This document shows, piece by piece, positions 59,876-64,000 of a stretch of 64,000 nucleotides of DNA (position 1 is the stretch's first letter; each line of letters begins with the position of its first letter). Where the stretch lies: NCBI GenBank assembly GCA_018266255.1, contig JAFEAT010000007.1, positions 248,001-312,000 on the forward strand. Direction: 5' to 3'. The position numbers were made by a program, and so were the translations under genes. The DNA comes from Cyanobacteria bacterium SZAS-4 (lineage in GTDB: Bacteria; Cyanobacteriota; Vampirovibrionia; Obscuribacterales; Obscuribacteraceae). Below the pieces are notes generated by a model. The model made no database searches and was not told where the DNA came from. It saw only the letters and a list, made by a program, of their open reading frames with translations.

Positions 59876-60214
59876 TGGATTTCAACCTATACAAGTCGCA
59901 CGGAGCAACGTCAATAATACTCCGCAAACGGCTCTATGGCGAGCAGTTCGCCAAAATCTTGTCTAAATTCTGCATTCCTATGTAAAAGAAAGTAACGCAA
60001 GTTAACGTCGATGTCACAATTGGTTTTCAGAAGCTCGACCGTTAAAACGCAGATTAGGCTGAAATTTATTGGAGCTGGGGACTTGAGCGAGCGCCCAACC
60101 AGGGCGGGAACATTGTGAAGTTACACACATCTATTAAACTCATGATATAACGTAAGTAATACAATTACTTTTTGAGAGCCGCAAGCGTAAATCAGACACC
60201 GGGCAGGTGACAAA
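59876..60214. other. Divergent intergenic region upstream of nadCAB
   Basis: 339 bp, no supported gene. It contains a short GC hairpin (CGCCC at 60092 with GGGCG at 60102), the extended -10 and dyad described next, and the ribosome site of nadC (AGGTG at 60206). The minus-strand promoter for the coiled-coil gene must also be here. Confidence 0.45.
60143..60170 (+). promoter_or_regulatory. Extended -10 with overlapping operator-like dyad for nadCAB
   Basis: TGATATAAC (60143-60151) is an extended -10. Three bases later AAGTAAT (60154-60160) and ATTACTT (60164-60170) form a perfect 7+3+7 dyad that would cover the transcription start. This is the usual place for a repressor of NAD synthesis genes. 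Confidence 0.6.
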
Positions 60215-61093
60215 ATGTATGCAAAGACACAGACCGCTAAAACAGACGAGTTTCGTCGCAAGTTGATGGACGACGCCATAGACTTAGCCATCCGAGAGGA
60301 TCTTGGCGACAGCTGTTTGGACCTAACGACCGCCAGTGTTGTGACAAATGACAGACAGGTCTCTGGTAGCGTCTACTGCAAGCAAGAATCGGTTGTCGTC
60401 GCAGGGTTGCAAGTTTTCGCCCACGTTCTGAGCAAATTCGATAACCAGATTACAGTCGAACAGCGAGTAGCAGAAGGGCAGTTCATCGAGTCCTCACCGA
60501 CAGTGATCGCTACATTTGTTGGACCAGCATCGAGCCTTCTGAAAGGAGAGCGCATCGCGCTCAACCTCCTCCAGCGCATGTCGGCAATCGCGACGGTGAC
60601 GCACCAATTTGTCGAGCTAGCCAAACCATTCGGAATCGAAATTCGCGACACCAGAAAAACAACGCCAGGACTGCGCGCATTCGAAAGAGAAGCCGTAGCG
60701 CTAGGAGGCGGACAAAATCATCGTTTCGGTCTGTTCGACGCAATCCTCATTAAGGACAACCACATCCAATTCGCAGGCGGCATTACAAATGCTGTGCAAC
60801 AAGCAAAAGAAGCGCACCCAAATCTTCCGATCGAAGTAGAAGCAACGACTCTCGACCAAGTCGAACAAGTCCTTAAGCTCGGAGTTCACACAATCCTTTT
60901 AGACAACATGAGCCCACAATCAATCCGCGATGCAATCGCCCTCATAAAAGAGGCTTGCTTTATCGAAGTCTCAGGTGGAGTCAATTTCAAAAACATCAAA
61001 ACCTATTTGCTCGAAGGCGTAAACGCCATCTCAGTTGGAGCTCTAACACACTCTGCTCCAAACATTGATATCAGTCTCGAGGTTGAAATATAG
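60215..61093 (+). CDS. nadC: Nicotinate-nucleotide pyrophosphorylase (quinolinate phosphoribosyltransferase)
   Basis: 292 residues, with AGGTG 6 nt before the ATG. 'AIREDLGDSCLDLTTASVV', 'GERIALNLLQRMSAIATVTHQFVEL', 'IRDTRKTTPGLRAFEREAVALGGGQNHRFGLFDAILIKDNHI' (the phosphoribosyl site with Arg, Lys, His), 'IEVEATTLDQVEQVLKLGVHTILLDNMSP' and 'EVSGGVNFKNIKTYLLEGVNAISVGALTHS'. It converts quinolinate and PRPP to nicotinate mononucleotide. First gene of the operon; nadA starts 2 nt after the stop. Confidence 0.95.
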   Translation: MYAKTQTAKTDEFRRKLMDDAIDLAIREDLGDSCLDLTTASVVTNDRQVSGSVYCKQESVVVAGLQVFAHVLSKFDNQITVEQRVAEGQFIESSPTVIATFVGPASSLLKGERIALNLLQRMSAIATVTHQFVELAKPFGIEIRDTRKTTPGLRAFEREAVALGGGQNHRFGLFDAILIKDNHIQFAGGITNAVQQAKEAHPNLPIEVEATTLDQVEQVLKLGVHTILLDNMSPQSIRDAIALIKEACFIEVSGGVNFKNIKTYLLEGVNAISVGALTHSAPNIDISLEVEI

Positions 61094-61095
61094 CC

Positions 61096-62079
61096 ATGAC
61101 TTCAAGCACACCGACTCTCACATCCTTTCAATCCAAGCCGAAAGAGCAACTGTTGAAAGAAATCAATGAATTGCGAAAAGTGCGCAATGCAGTCATTCTC
61201 GCGCACAACTATCAAATTCCAGAAATTCAAGATGTAGCAGATTTCGTCGGCGATTCTCTTGGACTATCACAGCAGGCTGCTACAACAAAAGCCGATACGA
61301 TCGTTTTCTGCGGCGTGCATTTCATGGCAGAAACTGCAGCCATTCTCTCGCCCTCAAAGCGAGTGCTGATTCCAGATTTGGATGCAGGCTGTTCGCTCGC
61401 TGCGTCGATCGATATCGAGCAATTGCGCGAATGGAAACGTGAACATCCAAATGCAATCGTCGTTTCTTACGTCAACACGACTGCAGAAATCAAGGCTGAA
61501 TCTGACTATTGCTGCACATCTGGAAACGCTCTCAAAATTGTGCAGTCGATTCCTGCTGACCAGGAAATTCTATTCTTGCCGGATCAATTTCTCGGTTCAT
61601 GGGTGCAAAAAATGACCGGTAGAAAAAACATGCACATCTGGATGGGTGAATGTCACGTTCACTCTGCGGTGCAACCGCAAGAGATCGACCAGAAGATCAA
61701 AGAGCATCCAGAGGCGGAATTGCTCATTCATCCAGAGTGTGGCTGCCTGACACCGTATCTAGACCGAGTCGCCAGAGCTGGTACTGGCGATCAGCTGAAA
61801 GTTGCGTCAACGGAAGGCATGATTCAACGGGCGACGAACTCATCTGCTAAAAAATTTGTGGTGGCAACTGAGATAGGAATTCTGCACCGATTGAAAAAGG
61901 AAAATCCGGAAAAAGAATTTTTGCCTATCAACCAGGAAATGAGTTGCATGTATATGAAGATGATCACCCTGGAAAAACTGCATCGTTCGCTAGTGGAGGA
62001 TGTATTTGAAGTCACGGTTGCCGAGGATATTGCGCAGAAAGCTCGCAAATCTATCGAACGAATGATTTCAATATATTAG
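61096..62079 (+). CDS. nadA: Quinolinate synthase
   Basis: 327 residues. 'VILAHNYQIPEIQDVADFVGDSLGLSQQAATTKADTIVFCGVHFMAETAAILSPSKRVLIPDLDAGCSLA' (first cluster Cys in FCGVHFMAE), 'LFLPDQFLGSWVQKMTGRKNMHIWMGECHVHS', 'LIHPECGCLTPY' (second Cys) and 'NQEMSCMYMKMITLEKLH' (third). The three Cys hold the [4Fe-4S] cluster. It condenses iminoaspartate with dihydroxyacetone phosphate to give quinolinate. Placed between nadC and nadB, which makes the product-to-substrate route complete. Confidence 0.96.
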   Translation: MTSSTPTLTSFQSKPKEQLLKEINELRKVRNAVILAHNYQIPEIQDVADFVGDSLGLSQQAATTKADTIVFCGVHFMAETAAILSPSKRVLIPDLDAGCSLAASIDIEQLREWKREHPNAIVVSYVNTTAEIKAESDYCCTSGNALKIVQSIPADQEILFLPDQFLGSWVQKMTGRKNMHIWMGECHVHSAVQPQEIDQKIKEHPEAELLIHPECGCLTPYLDRVARAGTGDQLKVASTEGMIQRATNSSAKKFVVATEIGILHRLKKENPEKEFLPINQEMSCMYMKMITLEKLHRSLVEDVFEVTVAEDIAQKARKSIERMISIY

Positions 62080-62084
62080 AAATC

Positions 62085-63821
62085 ATGAAAAACTTGAACA
62101 CCCTCTTAAATGATGGTTGGACACGTCTAGATACTGACGTACTGATTCTTGGATCGGGATTAGCCGGGCTGCTCCTTAGCATACTCTTGCACGATCGCGG
62201 AGCGGCTGTAACGGTCGCTTCGAAAGAAACCTTCAGCGATTCAAACACATTCTACGCACAAGGTGGACTTGCAGCAGTTACGTCCGCTCGGACTGCTGAT
62301 AGGCAAAATGGTCGCACCGCTGATCCGTCAAACGGTCTATCTGCGATTACTTCAAACGCATTCTTAGATTCACTCGTCGAGCATCTGAGTGACACTATCA
62401 AATCTGGAGCGGGACTAACCGATCCTCACGTAGCCAGAGAATTGATCGATGGGGCACCGCAATTGGTGCAAGAGCTAACTCGGTTAGGCATGTTTTTCGA
62501 CAGGGACGCCAGCGGCGAATACGCTCTAGCGAGGGAAGGCGGACACAGTAAAGCTCGCGTCCTGCATAGCAAGGACACGACTGGCAAAGCCATTTCGAAT
62601 GCCCTCGTAGCCAACGCTACCGACAAGTCACTCAATTCGACAAACTACAACTTGATTCAATATTGTTTCGCATTCAATTTGCTCAGTAACGGACAGCGCA
62701 TTGCAGGGGCAGAAGTTCTGCATGACGGAGTAGTGAAACGAATTTATGCCAAGCATGTGGTGCTGGCCACCGGTGGTGCAGGGCAAATCTTTTCACGCAC
62801 GACGAATCCCCTGGTTGCCACTGCAGACGGTGCAGCTCTGGCTTACAGAGCAGGAGCAACTCTAGCTGATTTAGAGTTCGTTCAATTCCATCCAACCGCC
62901 CTTGCTTTGCCTGGAGCGCCTGCATTTTTGATCTCAGAGGCAGTGCGCGGAGCCGGTGCAGTCCTTTTAGATGGCGACCTAAAACCATTCGTAAAAAACT
63001 TCCATCCAGATGGTGACCTGGCAACAAGAGACGTCGTAGCAAGAGCTATTCACCAAACAATGATGTCAAACGATTTGCCCTCAGTGAATTTGGACTTGCG
63101 TCCAATTGGCAAGCAGACGCTGGTGGATCGTTTCCCAAACATTGTCGAGACCTGCCGAAGGTTCGGCGTCAATCCCACCGAAGAGCCGATCCCGGTCTGC
63201 CCAGCTGCCCACTATTTCATGGGTGGCATACTGACTGATGCCTGTGGTCACACAAGTTTGCCTAACCTGTATGCAATCGGAGAAGTTGCTAGCACGGGAT
63301 TACATGGTGCTAATCGCTTGGCGAGTAATTCACTGCTTGAAGCAGGAGTGATGGCAATCAAACTGGCTAACTTGCTGGATACAACTGCTACAGCACAACA
63401 GCCGAATGCTCCGAAGGAGCTTGGAGTGTCTGGAGTGCCATCAGGAAATTTCAGAGAAAACTTCTCAGTGCCTTCGTCAATTGCTTCCTTCAAATCCAAT
63501 ATGTATGAATATGCATCACTAACACGCAGTGAACCTCAACTTCGCAAACTATCAGGACTGCTCCAATCAGATTGCCTACCTTCGACATCCTTCAGTGTGG
63601 CGAACGTGTGCGCGGCGAACATCCTGTTAATGGGAGAACTCATTGCTACTGCCGCCATCAATAGAAAAGAGTCCCGTGGATCGCATTTCAGAGAAGACTT
63701 TCCGCAAGTGAATGACCATCTCTTTGCAAGACGGCAAGTGGTATCTGCTGGTAGGTGGCAGTGGATACCTGTCGATTCAAACTTCGCGAAGATTGACAAG
63801 CAGTCACATTTGACAGCGTAA
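62085..63821 (+). CDS. nadB: L-aspartate oxidase
   Basis: 578 residues. 'DVLILGSGLAGLLLSILLHDRGAAVTVASKETFSDSNTFYAQGGLAAV' (FAD), 'FDRDASGEYALAREGGHSKARVLHSKDTTGKAI', 'VVLATGGAGQIFSRTTNP', 'FVQFHPTALALPGAPAFLISEAVRGAGAVL', 'CPAAHYFMGGILTDACGHTSLPNLYAIGEVASTGLHGANRLASNSLLEAGV' and 'NRKESRGSHFREDFP'. It oxidises aspartate to iminoaspartate for NadA. An extra segment of about 25 residues near position 70 contains the near-repeat RTADRQNG/RTADPSNG. The gene starts 5 nt after nadA. Confidence 0.95.
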   Translation: MKNLNTLLNDGWTRLDTDVLILGSGLAGLLLSILLHDRGAAVTVASKETFSDSNTFYAQGGLAAVTSARTADRQNGRTADPSNGLSAITSNAFLDSLVEHLSDTIKSGAGLTDPHVARELIDGAPQLVQELTRLGMFFDRDASGEYALAREGGHSKARVLHSKDTTGKAISNALVANATDKSLNSTNYNLIQYCFAFNLLSNGQRIAGAEVLHDGVVKRIYAKHVVLATGGAGQIFSRTTNPLVATADGAALAYRAGATLADLEFVQFHPTALALPGAPAFLISEAVRGAGAVLLDGDLKPFVKNFHPDGDLATRDVVARAIHQTMMSNDLPSVNLDLRPIGKQTLVDRFPNIVETCRRFGVNPTEEPIPVCPAAHYFMGGILTDACGHTSLPNLYAIGEVASTGLHGANRLASNSLLEAGVMAIKLANLLDTTATAQQPNAPKELGVSGVPSGNFRENFSVPSSIASFKSNMYEYASLTRSEPQLRKLSGLLQSDCLPSTSFSVANVCAANILLMGELIATAAINRKESRGSHFREDFPQVNDHLFARRQVVSAGRWQWIPVDSNFAKIDKQSHLTA

Positions 63822-64000
63822 ATGGGATTAAGTTTTGTTCCACAAGCTACCTTGACAATAAGGCAAAAGCATCATGTGCAGTGCATCGAGAGTATCTAGC
63901 GATGCATATTCGATCTCGATATCCAGATGTTCTCTTTAGCTAGCTAAGGGTATACACTTATATCGATCGTTAAGGTTGTCTTTAGGTTCTTCGTAACCGG
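63822..64000. other. Right-edge intergenic region
   Basis: 179 bp after nadB, AT-rich, with no gene visible before the edge. A TTGACA-like sequence at 63852 could begin a promoter for a gene beyond the window, but no matching -10 is clear. No terminator hairpin with a U-run is seen. Confidence 0.35.

Noticed and set aside
63852..63857. TTGACA as a promoter after nadB
   Set aside because: No -10 at suitable spacing inside the window, so not listed as a promoter.

Overview
The window (about 47% G+C by eye) is a chromosomal stretch of a free-living, diderm, heterotrophic bacterium. I see no phage, transposase, CRISPR array, rRNA or tRNA. An LPS-type pair (lpxB-like, msbA-like), a menaquinone/ubiquinone methyltransferase, SecG, a Tat-exported flavoenzyme, many secreted TPR proteins, a very large cyanobacterial-style kinase/ATPase/histidine-kinase hybrid and frequent TTG/GTG starts together suggest a non-photosynthetic relative of the Cyanobacteria (Vampirovibrionia/Melainabacteria, perhaps Obscuribacterales). 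This placement is inference from gene content only.

Layout. 1-2.7 kb: a nucleoside-deoxyribosyltransferase-like gene cut by the left edge, a DUF3465 lipoprotein, and two envelope hypotheticals. 2.8-6.5 kb: sixA, divergent from a ruvX-ClC-endo/exonuclease operon that ends in a strong terminator. 6.5-10.8 kb: an EF-hand protein with a degenerate calpain fold, a DUF1269 protein, a TPR protein and a PAS histidine kinase. 11.1-15.2 kb: a secG-menG/ubiE-lpxB-msbA operon. 15.2-18.1 kb: a dienelactone hydrolase and an acyl-CoA carboxyltransferase. 18.2-23.1 kb: a Tat flavoprotein / small membrane protein / PDZ-CAP operon, an FHA protein, CsbD and a TPR protein. 23.1-28.5 kb: an MFS exporter and a HlyD-ABC-ABC2 export operon. 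28.7-31.2 kb: an Rrf2 regulator with a 22-bp operator-like dyad, a divergent cysteine desulfurase with a repeat tail, and a methyltransferase. 32.1-41.4 kb: the mutagenesis cassette imuA-imuB-dnaE2 on the minus strand, split by a 910-residue HEXXH/beta-repeat protein and a 124-residue unknown. 42.2-48.2 kb: hypotheticals, GtrA (apparently with an ATA start), an AI-2E-family permease, a hydrolase, a Nudix-type regulator and a TPR protein. 48.3-55.1 kb: one 2270-residue signalling protein, followed by a convergent receiver. 56-59.9 kb: membrane-anchored coiled-coil, DUF6745-like, SnoaL-like and small exported proteins. 60.2-63.8 kb: the de novo NAD operon nadC-nadA-nadB.

The most unusual points are these. 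(1) The mutasome cassette is interrupted, and two related 54-bp palindromic elements lie in inverted orientation at about 36.04 and 41.76 kb. (2) An EF-hand protein has a calpain-like domain in which all three catalytic positions are replaced. (3) The LpxB-like and NifS-like enzymes lack residues normally conserved. (4) The giant hybrid kinase has a DFG-to-GFG change. (5) Short in-frame or gene-end tandem repeats of 15-27 bp recur. (6) Operator-like dyads lie upstream of the Rrf2, Nudix-regulator and nadCAB genes.
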